Origin: JAZQNF01 sp045641505
Lineage (GTDB): Bacteria; Bacillota; Clostridia; Lachnospirales; Bianqueaceae
Assembly (NCBI GenBank): GCA_045641505.1
Contig: JAZUHB010000040.1
Location: 1 to 19,458 of the forward strand
DNA length: 19,458 bases
Direction: 5' to 3'
Shown: positions 6,738 to 13,402 of the stretch, in pieces
Layout: every line of letters begins with the position of its first letter
Position numbering within the stretch: position 1 is the stretch's first letter
Notes under the pieces: generated by a model
Database searches by the model: none
Told to the model about the DNA's origin: nothing
Seen by the model: only the letters and a program-made list of their open reading frames with translations
Translations under genes and position numbers: made by a program

Positions 6738-7717
6738 TGAATTGCCTCCTGTTGTATAAGTTTCTGCACCGTTACGGTGGGATAGAACGCTTCGATTTGC
6801 GCCCGCTCCGGCGGACGGCTGCCCTCCGTGAGACAGGCGGCCGCGCCCGCGGCAACGGCGAGCGCCAGACGGTCCCGCGCCGGCATCTCGCCCAGCGTGC
6901 CCGCGAGATAGCCCGCGATCAGGCTGTCGCCCGCGCCCACGGTGGAGACCGCTTCGAGCTCCTGCGCCTTCGCGTAGTAGACGCCCTCGCTGCAGCAGAG
7001 CAGCGCGCCGCGGCTTCCGAGACTCAGCATGACGTTTTCGATCCCGCAGCCGTGGAGGCCGTTCATGACCGCGGCCGCTTTCCCGATGGAAAGCGTCCCG
7101 TCTTCCTCCAGCACGCAGGGGCCCGCCATGGCCCGGAACTCCTGCTCGTTCGGCTTGATCAGCCAGGGACGGAGCTCCAGCAGGTCCATCGCGGAGAAGC
7201 TTCGGCTGTCGATGACGACCCGGAGCCCCCGCGCGGTCAGACGCCGCACGAAGTCCTTCGCGTCCGCGAGACTGAGGCCCTCCGGCAGGCTGCCGCCCAG
7301 CGTCACGATGTCGCCGGGTTCGACCGTGCCGAGCTTTTCCTCGAGCCGCCGCAGCGTGTCGGCCGCCCCGAGAATGCCGGAAAACGCTTCCGCGGACGGT
7401 CCCGGGAAGGAGATCCGCGTCTCGCCGTCCTCACCGTGAAACGTGAAGTTCCGGCGGATCGGTCCCGCCAGCGAGACCGACACGAAATCGAGCCCGTCGG
7501 CCCGCAGGCCGCGGAAGAACTCGAGCTCGTCCTCGGCGCCGGTGAGCAGCCCGAGCCGGGACGGTATGCCGAGCACCGCCAGCGCCCGCGCGAGGTTCAC
7601 GCCCTTGCCGCCGGCCTCGCGGCTGGTCACGCGCGCGAAGTTTTCCCGCAGGAGGGCGAGCTCTGCCTCGCAGTGGACATCGTACGCGGGGCTCAGACAC
7701 AATGCAAAGATTTTCAT
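6734..7717 (-). CDS. PfkB family kinase (1-phosphofructokinase / tagatose-6-phosphate kinase type)
   Basis: A 327-residue ribokinase-like kinase of the hexose-phosphate branch (FruK/LacC). GGKGVNLARAL (36-46) is the substrate-binding glycine motif, and STVGAGDSLIAG (about 258-269) holds the anion hole and the catalytic base D264. The product would be a sugar bisphosphate from fructose-1-phosphate or tagatose-6-phosphate, but the exact sugar cannot be read from sequence. No PTS or DeoR regulator gene is adjacent, unlike typical fru operons. I chose ATG at 7717 because AGGAG lies eight bases upstream; an in-frame extension has no such site. First gene of a two-gene operon with the ceramidase-like protein. 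Confidence 0.85.
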   Translation of the reverse strand: MKIFALCLSPAYDVHCEAELALLRENFARVTSREAGGKGVNLARALAVLGIPSRLGLLTGAEDELEFFRGLRADGLDFVSVSLAGPIRRNFTFHGEDGETRISFPGPSAEAFSGILGAADTLRRLEEKLGTVEPGDIVTLGGSLPEGLSLADAKDFVRRLTARGLRVVIDSRSFSAMDLLELRPWLIKPNEQEFRAMAGPCVLEEDGTLSIGKAAAVMNGLHGCGIENVMLSLGSRGALLCCSEGVYYAKAQELEAVSTVGAGDSLIAGYLAGTLGEMPARDRLALAVAAGAAACLTEGSRPPERAQIEAFYPTVTVQKLIQQEAIQ

Positions 7718-7746
7718 GCTGAAAGTCTCCTCGATAGTATATGGAC

Positions 7747-7775
7747 AGTATAGCACGCGCCGCGGCGGGCGGCAA
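7747..7775 (-). promoter_or_regulatory. Promoter of the PfkB kinase operon
   Basis: Minus-strand extended -10 TGCTATACT (TATACT at 7747-7752) with TTGCCG at 7770-7775, spacer 17 bases. It lies back to back with the mntP promoter. Confidence 0.65.
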
Positions 7776-7821
7776 GCGGGACGGAGGCGGAATCGGAGCG
7801 CGGCGGCGGACCGGCCCCTGC

Positions 7822-7850
7822 TTGACGAACGGTTCCCGCCGTGCTATCAT
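7822..7850 (+). promoter_or_regulatory. Promoter of mntP
   Basis: TTGACG (7822-7827), 17 bases, TATCAT (7845-7850). The leader to the start codon would be only about 25 bases, so there is no room for the yybP-ykoY manganese riboswitch often found before this gene. Confidence 0.7.
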
Positions 7851-7881
7851 ACACGTCCAACTATTTTTCGAGGTGCTTACG

Positions 7882-8469
7882 ATGGACTGGTCCTTTATCT
7901 TCTTCCTGAACGCGGCTCTGCTGGGCGTCGGCCTGGCGATGGACGCGTTCTCCGTCTCCTGCGCGGACGCGCTGGCCGAGCCGGACATGAAGGCTCCGCG
8001 CATGACCGCGATCGCCCTCACCTTCGGCCTGTTCCAGACCGCGATGCCGCTCATCGGCTGGGTCCTCGTGCATGCCGTCGCCGAGAAATTCGCCGCCTTC
8101 CAGAAGTTCATCCCCTGGATCGCGCTGGCGCTGCTGCTGTACATCGGCGGCAAGATGCTGCTCGAGGGACTGCGCTACAAGGACGGCGAGGGCGAGACCG
8201 CGGCCCTGAGCTTCTGGACGCTGATGCTCCAGGGCGTCGCGACCGCCATCGACGCGCTTTCCGTGGGCTTCACCATCGCGGAACTGGGCTTCGTGCCGGC
8301 GCTCTGCGAGTGCCTGATCATCGGCGTGGTCACCTTCCTGCTCTGCCTCGTCGGGCTGATCCTGGGCAAAAAGCTCGGCACCCGGCTTTCGGGCAAAGCG
8401 AGCATCCTCGGCGGCGTGATCCTGATTGCCATCGGCATCGAGATTTTCGTGAAGGGCGTGTTCTTCTGA
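7882..8469 (+). CDS. mntP: Manganese efflux pump MntP
   Basis: A 195-residue integral membrane protein that exports excess Mn(II). Six hydrophobic segments are visible in two three-helix halves. The duplicated acidic motifs are present: GLAMDAFSVS (about 14-23) in the first half and ATAIDALSVGF (about 117-127) in the second, with the intramembrane aspartates needed for transport. Length matches the family. The start ATG at 7882 has GAGGTG seven bases upstream; the 47-residue in-frame extension is polar, would cover the promoter, and is rejected. Monocistronic, closed by a strong terminator. Regulation by a metal-responsive repressor is possible, but no MntR-like palindrome was recognised. Confidence 0.92.
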   Translation: MDWSFIFFLNAALLGVGLAMDAFSVSCADALAEPDMKAPRMTAIALTFGLFQTAMPLIGWVLVHAVAEKFAAFQKFIPWIALALLLYIGGKMLLEGLRYKDGEGETAALSFWTLMLQGVATAIDALSVGFTIAELGFVPALCECLIIGVVTFLLCLVGLILGKKLGTRLSGKASILGGVILIAIGIEIFVKGVFF

Positions 8470-8504
8470 CGGGCGGCCGCCGCCATGCAATCTTTCGAAA
8501 TGCG

Positions 8505-8541
8505 AAACCGCTTCGCGCCGGAGGGCGTGAAGCGGTTTTTT
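8505..8541 (+). terminator. Rho-independent terminator of mntP
   Basis: A 12-pair stem CCGCTTCGCGCC (8508-8519) / GGCGTGAAGCGG (8524-8535), one G-T pair, loop GGAG, extended by AAA/TTT and ending in six T. Confidence 0.92.
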
Positions 8542-8576
8542 CAATGTTGAGAGAGGGGGCGGCTGCGGCCGCCCGG

Positions 8577-8867
8577 CTTCGTCTCATTTTCACCGGTTTC
8601 GTCTCATTTTTTCGGTGCTTTTTGGTTTTTTTACGACAAATCGGCCTAAACCGGCATTTTTGACAGAAACCTCGCGCTGCCACTGGCCCGCATTTCTGTC
8701 AAATCGGGCAACAACTCCGGATTTGTCGTAAATACGAGGCATCGAAACGGCCGGGGCGGCGTCCAACTGCCAAGGTGATGCATCCATTCGCGGATTGATG
8801 CGTCCAATTTACGACAAAATTCGCAAATATCGCAAATTTGACAGAAAACCCAAAAAACGCAACGAAA
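8577..8867. repeat. Cluster B: three 40-base dyad elements bounded by inverted motifs
   Basis: Elements of exactly 40 bases lie at 8630-8669 (forward), 8693-8732 (reverse) and 8808-8847 (forward), with the same 12-base ends and 16-base variable cores as cluster A. Starts are 63 and 115 bases apart. The left leader, TTTCGTCTCATTTTTT at 8597-8612 through TTTTTGGTTTTTT, is nearly the same as the left leader of cluster A; a further copy of the boundary motif is at 8577-8591. The right edge has AAAAAACGCAACGAAA (8852-8867), whose complement matches the left motif at 13 of 16. GATGCATCCA and GATGCGTCCA precede the third element. It lies between convergent genes (mntP and the lipoprotein gene). The rest of 8542-8909 holds nothing else I can recognise. 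Confidence 0.85.
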
Positions 8868-8909
8868 AATCGGCAGTTTCCCTCCCGGAATAGGCCGCGG
8901 GCGGCCTTC

Positions 8910-9422
8910 TCACTTCTCCCAGATCGCGTAGCCCAGCGACTCCGCGTACGCGGGCAGCGCAGCGTCCTGCCCCCGCGTGTCGATCGCGCGGTAGAAATAA
9001 GGGTTGCCCATCACGTCGTTCACGATGACCTCCATCAGCAGCGTCTGTCCGGGGTCGGATGCCAGCGAGTAGATCCGCACGTCGCGCATCTCCACGCCCT
9101 CCTGGCAGATAAAGCCGAGGCAGGCCGCGGCCTCGCCGTCCGGAAGGAATGACTTCACCACGCCGTAGGGGACGTAGATCCGGCCGTCGCAGAAGAAGGC
9201 GCGGTAGCCGTCCTCCGGGTCGTCCGGGTTCACGTAGTCGAAGGTGCTGAACATCCGTGCGCCCTCGCCGAGCTCAGGCAGGCCGGCGCGGATTGTAGGC
9301 TTGCCGCAGCCGGCAAGAAGCGCGGGCAGGAGCGCCAGCAGAAGCACCGCGCAGAGGAGCGCCGCAAGGCGGCGAAAAGGCCGGGCGGTGTCGCCGCGGC
9401 GATTCACTCTTCTCATTTCCAT
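8910..9422 (-). CDS. Predicted lipoprotein of unknown function
   Basis: A 170-residue secreted, membrane-anchored protein. A basic N-terminus (MEMRRVNRRGDTARPFRR) is followed by a hydrophobic run and the lipobox LLAGC, so C39 would be lipidated after signal peptidase II cleavage. The mature part (about 130 residues) has alternating beta-like stretches such as GRIYVPYGVVKSFL and TLLMEVIVNDVMGN, the first resembling copper-amine-oxidase-like or beta-lactamase-inhibitor-like repeats only loosely. I do not recognise the family. Start ATG at 9422 is favoured over ATG 9416 because AAGGAG is eight bases upstream of the former. Either start overlaps the end of the nitroreductase gene, so translation is coupled. 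Confidence 0.75.
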   Translation of the reverse strand: MEMRRVNRRGDTARPFRRLAALLCAVLLLALLPALLAGCGKPTIRAGLPELGEGARMFSTFDYVNPDDPEDGYRAFFCDGRIYVPYGVVKSFLPDGEAAACLGFICQEGVEMRDVRIYSLASDPGQTLLMEVIVNDVMGNPYFYRAIDTRGQDAALPAYAESLGYAIWEK

Positions 9423-10087
9423 TCGAAATTCTCCTTCCCCGCGCCCAGCTCGAAGTGCAGCTTCACGATGCCCAGGTCCGTCTTCGAGCACGGCCCCAGG
9501 AGCGCCCGGGCCTTCACGCCCCGCTCCCCGACCTGCTCGAAAAAGAAGCGCTGCTGATTGATCGCGGTCGGCGCGAGCATCGCCGCGTCCATGCCGGCCT
9601 CGAACCACTGCGGCGTGTCCGGCGTGATCTTCGCCAGCTTGATGACCGGCTTCGAGCGATGGGGGTGACCCGGGTCCTCGCCGTAGCCGAGGGCGATCAG
9701 GTCGAAGAGCTTCATCCCCGCGGGCGGTGCGACCGTCACCTTGTCCTTCTCGAAGGTGAGCGCGACCCAGCAGCTGCCGAGCCCCAGGCTCTGCGCCAGG
9801 AGCACCAGCTCCTCGCCGTGATAGCCGACCGCCTCGTCCGCGCCCCGCTTGCCGCAGAGCACGATATAGTTGCGGCAGCCGCGGAAGTTCCCGTAGCTCG
9901 GCTGACCGGCGCGGAAGGCCTCCGGCTCGTCCGTCACCAGCTCGAAGCGGACGCGCGGCTCCGCGGCGTTGATCTCCGCGATGGCGGCACGCAGCCGCTC
10001 GGCGAGCTCCGGCTCGATGGCCTTGTCCAGATAATGCCGCACCGAATGACGGGCGCGCATCACGTCCCAGATGTTTTCGATTTCCAT
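9413..10087 (-). CDS. Nitroreductase family protein, TM1586-like
   Basis: A 224-residue FMN-binding oxidoreductase. The N-terminal RARHSVRHYLDK (11-22) is the nitroreductase FMN-phosphate motif. The middle YGNFRGCRNYIVLCGK and LVLLAQSLGLGSCWVAL match the two-lobed TM1586-like nitroreductases, in which both halves of the flavin fold come from one chain. APTAINQQRFFFE near residue 170 is the second-half FMN segment (APSAxNxQ). The end (LGIVKLHFELGAG) fits the family. It has AGGAGG five bases before its ATG. Substrate unknown. It is the first gene of a two-gene unit with the downstream lipoprotein. Confidence 0.85.
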   Translation of the reverse strand: MEIENIWDVMRARHSVRHYLDKAIEPELAERLRAAIAEINAAEPRVRFELVTDEPEAFRAGQPSYGNFRGCRNYIVLCGKRGADEAVGYHGEELVLLAQSLGLGSCWVALTFEKDKVTVAPPAGMKLFDLIALGYGEDPGHPHRSKPVIKLAKITPDTPQWFEAGMDAAMLAPTAINQQRFFFEQVGERGVKARALLGPCSKTDLGIVKLHFELGAGKENFEWK

Positions 10088-10120
10088 GGCGACCTCCTGC
10101 GAATCATCTCGATTTTCTTC

Positions 10121-10149
10121 ACTATAATGGATTATAAAATGAAAAACAA
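10121..10149 (-). promoter_or_regulatory. Probable promoter of the TM1586-like nitroreductase gene
   Basis: Minus-strand TTGTTT (10144-10149), 17 bases, TATAGT (10121-10126). A second TATAAT at 10131-10136 lacks a matching -35. Confidence 0.45.
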
Positions 10150-10150
10150 G

Positions 10151-10182
10151 AGAAAATAGGAGGCCCGCCCGCGCGGGTCTCC
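10151..10182 (-). terminator. Probable terminator of the phosphatase gene
   Basis: Arms 10159-10168 and 10173-10182 (GGAGGCCCGC / GCGGGTCTCC) pair at nine of ten positions in the minus-strand transcript (one A-C mismatch). TATTTTCT follows on the minus strand. Confidence 0.55.
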
Positions 10183-10188
10183 CGTGTT

Positions 10189-10656
10189 TCAGTTTGTGCC
10201 GAGCCGCTCCAGCAGCCCGCGGCAGCCGGCCTCGATCTGCCGGTAGACCGCCTCGTAGTCGCCGTACGGCCAGGGGTCCTCGACCGTGCCGGCCGTGCCG
10301 TCCGAACCGGGCGCGAACTCGCCAAGCAGCCGCACCTTGCCCGCCGGGTCGCCGCCGAAGCGCCGCCGCAGGTTCGCGAGATTCGCCGCGTCCATCGCGA
10401 CGAACAGATCGTAGCGCCCGTAATCCGAGGCGTGCACGCAGCGCGCGTGATGCCCGAAGCAGCCGATGCCGTGGGCCGCCAAGGTCTTTCGCGCCGGCCC
10501 CCAGACGGGATTGCCGAGCTCCTCCTCGCTGGTGCCCGCGGACGAGATCTCGAGCCCGGCCGAGCGCCCCGCTTCCGCGGCCAGCTGCTTCATGATGAAC
10601 TCCGCCATGGGGCTGCGGCAGATGTTGCCGTGGCAGACGAAAAGGATCTTAAACAT
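10189..10656 (-). CDS. Low-molecular-weight protein-tyrosine phosphatase
   Basis: A 155-residue cytoplasmic phosphatase removing phosphate from tyrosine, or possibly arginine, residues. The P-loop C8-HGNIC-R14-S is at the very N-terminus (VCHGNICRS), and the general acid D127 lies in EDPWPYGD, both diagnostic. Length is standard. ATG at 10656 is chosen because it places the P-loop at residue 8 as in the family; the ribosome site is poor (AAGAAG), unlike its neighbours. The Arg/Tyr choice set by the residue after the P-loop glycine cannot be settled here. No tyrosine kinase gene is adjacent. The leader upstream is AT-rich and marks the edge of the low-GC stretch. Confidence 0.93.
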   Translation of the reverse strand: MFKILFVCHGNICRSPMAEFIMKQLAAEAGRSAGLEISSAGTSEEELGNPVWGPARKTLAAHGIGCFGHHARCVHASDYGRYDLFVAMDAANLANLRRRFGGDPAGKVRLLGEFAPGSDGTAGTVEDPWPYGDYEAVYRQIEAGCRGLLERLGTN

Positions 10657-10838
10657 GATTTTATTTATTCTTCTTTGCCCTGAAATGCCCTGTTTTACAA
10701 GGGATTCCAGGGATTTTGTGATGAGATCAAAAATGCGTGAACATGGCAAAATAGAGCAGAATCAAGCAAGTTTTTACTACCCGTTAGCAATGTAAGTACC
10801 TCCATACAAATGCTCAAACGAATACGAGTATATAACAA
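10657..10838. other. AT-rich intergenic stretch without a recognised gene
   Basis: A 36-codon minus-strand frame starts at an ATG near 10805 but has no ribosome site before it and is not supported. No clean promoter or terminator was found. Confidence 0.5.
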
Positions 10839-11594
10839 TCACTGCTTTTTGACGTAGGAAATGTAAAACTCCTGTCCCTTGTCCGCCTTCGCGGCTACAT
10901 TCGCTTTTTCTGCGCCGATTTTGACATCGAGATCAAACGAGGCCTTCTTGGTGATTTCCATCTTGCCGGCACCATGCAAAACCGCCGATTTAACATCAGG
11001 AAACTGATTTATCCAGACATAATCCGTTTTCTCGGGTGCAATAGCATGAGTGTCGAAAACAGAATATAGATAATTCTTATCCAATTCACACTTCAATGAT
11101 GCTCCCGGATTGATTTCCTGTACCGGAATTTTCACTTTTGCGCTTCCCTTACCGGAAGCAACTATTCCTATGACCAGACTTGATAAATCCAAATGATCTG
11201 AGATGTAATCGGCAATGTCCGCCACCATTTCCCGAAGAATGAAATCTTTATACAACCCGGCCTCAAGCAAAACATTGTTAAAGCAGGGATGCTTCACATA
11301 AATGGTTTTCTTCTTCCACTCACCCGAAATCCCGTTCTTAAACTCCTTCAGTTCATCAATCGAGGTAATTCTTCGAATAGACGGATCCTTCAGTTCTTTC
11401 GCGGCACGCACGGCTCCAACGGCAACACCGGCAACCACCTCCGCGATCAGCCCGCCAAACGGAAAACTATTTTTTCCTAAGCCGGGCACAGCCCCAGCAG
11501 CAACTGCAGCAGCCGAAGCCGTAGTAGGCCAAAACACTTCCTTGGGATTCAGGGCCTTGAGGTCAACATCATCGCAAATCATATATTTTTCCAT
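10839..11594 (-). CDS. Unrecognised protein with glycine/alanine-rich hydrophobic segment
   Basis: A 251-residue protein that I do not recognise. Residues about 25-65 (TASAAAVAAGAVPGLG, then GGLIAEVVAGVAVGAVRAA) form a Gly/Ala-rich hydrophobic stretch with GxxxG spacing, resembling a glycine zipper or paired membrane helices broken by a polar KNSF turn. The rest is soluble-looking with beta-type segments (SLVIGIVASGKGSAKVKIPV, SFDLDVKIG, FYISYVKK). ATG at 11594 is chosen since GGAGG lies eight bases upstream; the earlier TTG lies within that site. Sampled lines of the gene have about 38-43% GC, well below the 65-70% of neighbours, and A/T-ending codons are common, so recent transfer is likely. 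It follows the GHKL/STAS-like gene and may be its partner. It could be a membrane-active effector, but this is inference. Confidence 0.8.
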   Translation of the reverse strand: MEKYMICDDVDLKALNPKEVFWPTTASAAAVAAGAVPGLGKNSFPFGGLIAEVVAGVAVGAVRAAKELKDPSIRRITSIDELKEFKNGISGEWKKKTIYVKHPCFNNVLLEAGLYKDFILREMVADIADYISDHLDLSSLVIGIVASGKGSAKVKIPVQEINPGASLKCELDKNYLYSVFDTHAIAPEKTDYVWINQFPDVKSAVLHGAGKMEITKKASFDLDVKIGAEKANVAAKADKGQEFYISYVKKQ

Positions 11595-11690
11595 CGCCAG
11601 TTCCTCCAAAAGACATGTATTGTTCTTCTGTTCTGAAATGAACTAATCAGTGACTGAATTGCTAAACTCTTTTCCAAGCATCTTTGCTAA

Positions 11691-12716
11691 TCACGCGAGC
11701 GTTTCCGGCCCCATCACATGCCGATACATATTCTCCACGCTCTCATTCATGTTCACCGGCGTGATCTCGATTTGCGGATGACTGTTCGCGAACACCACGA
11801 ACATCTGGTGGGCGAAGCCCTGGCCGATCCAGTCGATGCCGTCGAAATCGACGATGACGCCCTGGAACTGCTCCAGGCGGTTGCACACGCGCTTCGCCTG
11901 CGAGCGAGAAACCGGCGACGAATCGAAGAGCTGCTTCATCGGGATCCGTGTCTTTGTGAAGCCGCCGTCGACGCTGGCATAGGCGTCGAACACCTCGTGA
12001 GCGGCCTTGCGGGTATGATTGGAAAGCTCCATGATGACGGTGGTTCCCTTTTCATTGGCCGAAGCCAGATCGTCGATGCGGCTGTCGCCGAACTTGCTGC
12101 TGGTGAAGATTTTTCCGCTTGAAACGATGTAGAAGCTATCCATCAGCTTCGAGCTGAAGAAAATGCCCTCGCCGGAATGGTTGACGGAATCGGTGGTCAG
12201 CTTCCCCTTGAACAGCTCACAGATCGCTTCGTCGAGCGTTTCGAAATGGAAGTAATCCCGGATTTTCTCGAAGATGCCGACACCGTCGTCGCTGATCGTC
12301 ACCCGGGTCGCCGTATAATCCTGCGAGACCGTGACCCGCACGTTCTCCGCCATGGAATGGTCCATGGCGTTGTTGATCATTTCGCTGAACGCGTAGCTCC
12401 AGATGTTCTGCACATTGCTCTCGAATCCGGCCAGATGCTCCCTGAGGCAGCGCTCATAGACCCGGATGTCGTCTTCCAGATCCCCGGCGCTCCGGCTCAG
12501 TTCGTAGATGAATTCGCGGCTGACGAGCTCGTATTCGCCTCTTTTGACGCGGCGGATGATTCCCTCCTCCGCGAGCTCGTTCAGATAGGTATGCACCGTG
12601 GAAGGATCGACCTCCAGGGCTTCTGCCACTGCCTGTGAAACGGACGGCGCTTTTTGCGCGATTTTCTCGAGAATGTATGCGCGGATCGCTTGCTTTCGCT
12701 CTTCGCTGAATTTCAC
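11691..12716 (-). CDS. HTH - GHKL ATPase - STAS-like (DUF4325) regulator
   Basis: A 341-residue three-part protein. Residues 1-65 are a winged helix-turn-helix (SVSQAVAEALEVDPSTVHTYLNELAEEGIIRRV). Residues about 100-235 are a GHKL ATP-binding domain with N-box EMINNAMDHS (112-121), G1 box SDDGVGI (142-148) and G2 SGEGIFFSSKL (181-191). Residues about 255-335 fit the STAS-like DUF4325 domain (VIVDFDGIDWIGQGFAHQMF). The layout resembles an anti-sigma kinase and its antagonist fused behind a DNA reader, so it may sense a state through ATP binding and act on DNA. No phosphorylatable histidine (H-box) domain is seen. Start is GTG at 12716 with AAGGAGG upstream. An optimal promoter and repeats precede it. 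About 100 bases separate it from the downstream unknown gene. Confidence 0.85.
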   Translation of the reverse strand: MKFSEERKQAIRAYILEKIAQKAPSVSQAVAEALEVDPSTVHTYLNELAEEGIIRRVKRGEYELVSREFIYELSRSAGDLEDDIRVYERCLREHLAGFESNVQNIWSYAFSEMINNAMDHSMAENVRVTVSQDYTATRVTISDDGVGIFEKIRDYFHFETLDEAICELFKGKLTTDSVNHSGEGIFFSSKLMDSFYIVSSGKIFTSSKFGDSRIDDLASANEKGTTVIMELSNHTRKAAHEVFDAYASVDGGFTKTRIPMKQLFDSSPVSRSQAKRVCNRLEQFQGVIVDFDGIDWIGQGFAHQMFVVFANSHPQIEITPVNMNESVENMYRHVMGPETLA

Positions 12717-12740
12717 GGTCTTCCACCTCCTTTTCCCGTT

Positions 12741-12769
12741 ATTTTAGGACATAATCGTCGATACGTCAA
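12741..12769 (-). promoter_or_regulatory. Promoter of the HTH-GHKL-STAS gene
   Basis: Minus-strand TTGACG (12764-12769), 17 bases, TAAAAT (12741-12746). The leader to the GTG start is about 20 bases. Confidence 0.75.
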
Positions 12770-12771
12770 TC

Positions 12772-12802
12772 ATTAGTTGTTTATTTTGCAAAATTAGTTG
12801 TT
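12772..12802. promoter_or_regulatory. Direct repeat ATTAGTTGTT, 21-base period (candidate operator)
   Basis: ATTAGTTGTT occurs exactly at 12772-12781 and 12793-12802. The offset of 21 bases is two helical turns, so both copies face the same side of the DNA. The proximal copy lies two bases upstream of the -35 box of the HTH-GHKL gene, fitting a site for that HTH protein or an activator. Confidence 0.6.
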
Positions 12803-12811
12803 ATAAAACGC

Positions 12812-12849
12812 GAGATAATTGGAATAACGGATTTTATTCCAATTATCTC
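12812..12849. repeat. Perfect 16-base inverted repeat
   Basis: GAGATAATTGGAATAA (12812-12827) and its exact complement (12834-12849) flank the six bases CGGATT. It sits between the divergent promoters of the HTH-GHKL gene and the membrane-protein gene. It lacks GC content and a T-run, so it is more likely a protein-binding site or a boundary structure than a terminator. Confidence 0.85.
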
Positions 12850-12878
12850 CCCTTCCCGCGCCGACGCCCCTCTTCCAT

Positions 12879-12907
12879 TTGACACTCCCACCCGCGGATG
12901 CTAAAAT
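12879..12907 (+). promoter_or_regulatory. Promoter of the membrane protein and alpha-galactosidase genes
   Basis: TTGACA (12879-12884), 17 bases, TAAAAT (12902-12907). Confidence 0.8.
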
Positions 12908-12955
12908 ATCATGAAGACGGGCGGGGCCCGAGTTCCGTCCCCGGAGGTATTTCAC

Positions 12956-13342
12956 ATGAAGATCAAAGTCAGGCAGGAGATGCTCCTCGATTTCGTGATC
13001 GGCCTCGCGCTGCTCCTCGGCGGGCTCGCGTGGCTGCTGTCGAACGTGTACGTCATGACGCCCCATCACACCGGGCAGCTGCCCATCGGCGGCGTGTATC
13101 TGCGGAGCGGAATGCTGATCCTGCCGCTGATCGCGGGGCTCCTGTGCTGGTTCCGCTGGCCGAAGCGCGTGTGGCCGAAGATCGTCTGCGGCGCCGGCAT
13201 CGTGCTGATCGCGGTGCTCATGATCACCTCCGTGACCATCCGGCTGAAAAGTGTCCCGCTGATCAAATGGATCGTGATCCTGCTGATGATCGGCGGCGGC
13301 GCGGTCCTCACGCTGCGGGCTCTCACCCTCAAGAAGCGCTGA
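12956..13342 (+). CDS. Small four-helix membrane protein of unknown function
   Basis: A 128-residue integral membrane protein. Four hydrophobic segments lie at about 11-30, 51-66, 78-95 and 103-121, with basic connecting loops (RWPKRVWPK, TLKKR at the end) suggesting the C-terminus is inside. No catalytic motif or known family was recognised. ATG at 12956 is chosen because GGAGG lies eight bases upstream and the -10 box ends 48 bases upstream; a 15-residue extension to 12911 would begin almost at the transcription start with no ribosome site. The alpha-galactosidase gene follows after 60 bases with no terminator between, so they are probably co-transcribed, but a functional link cannot be shown. 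Confidence 0.8.
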   Translation: MKIKVRQEMLLDFVIGLALLLGGLAWLLSNVYVMTPHHTGQLPIGGVYLRSGMLILPLIAGLLCWFRWPKRVWPKIVCGAGIVLIAVLMITSVTIRLKSVPLIKWIVILLMIGGGAVLTLRALTLKKR

Positions 13343-13402
13343 AACCGGCCAAAGCTCCGAAGTCTCCGCAAAAATAAGCAACATCGAAAGAAGGAACGAA
13401 GC

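Noticed and set aside
7850..7881. yybP-ykoY manganese riboswitch before mntP
   Set aside because: Only about 25 bases lie between the predicted transcription start and the start codon, too few for the aptamer.
10690..10805. 36-codon minus-strand gene
   Set aside because: No ribosome site and no recognisable sequence.
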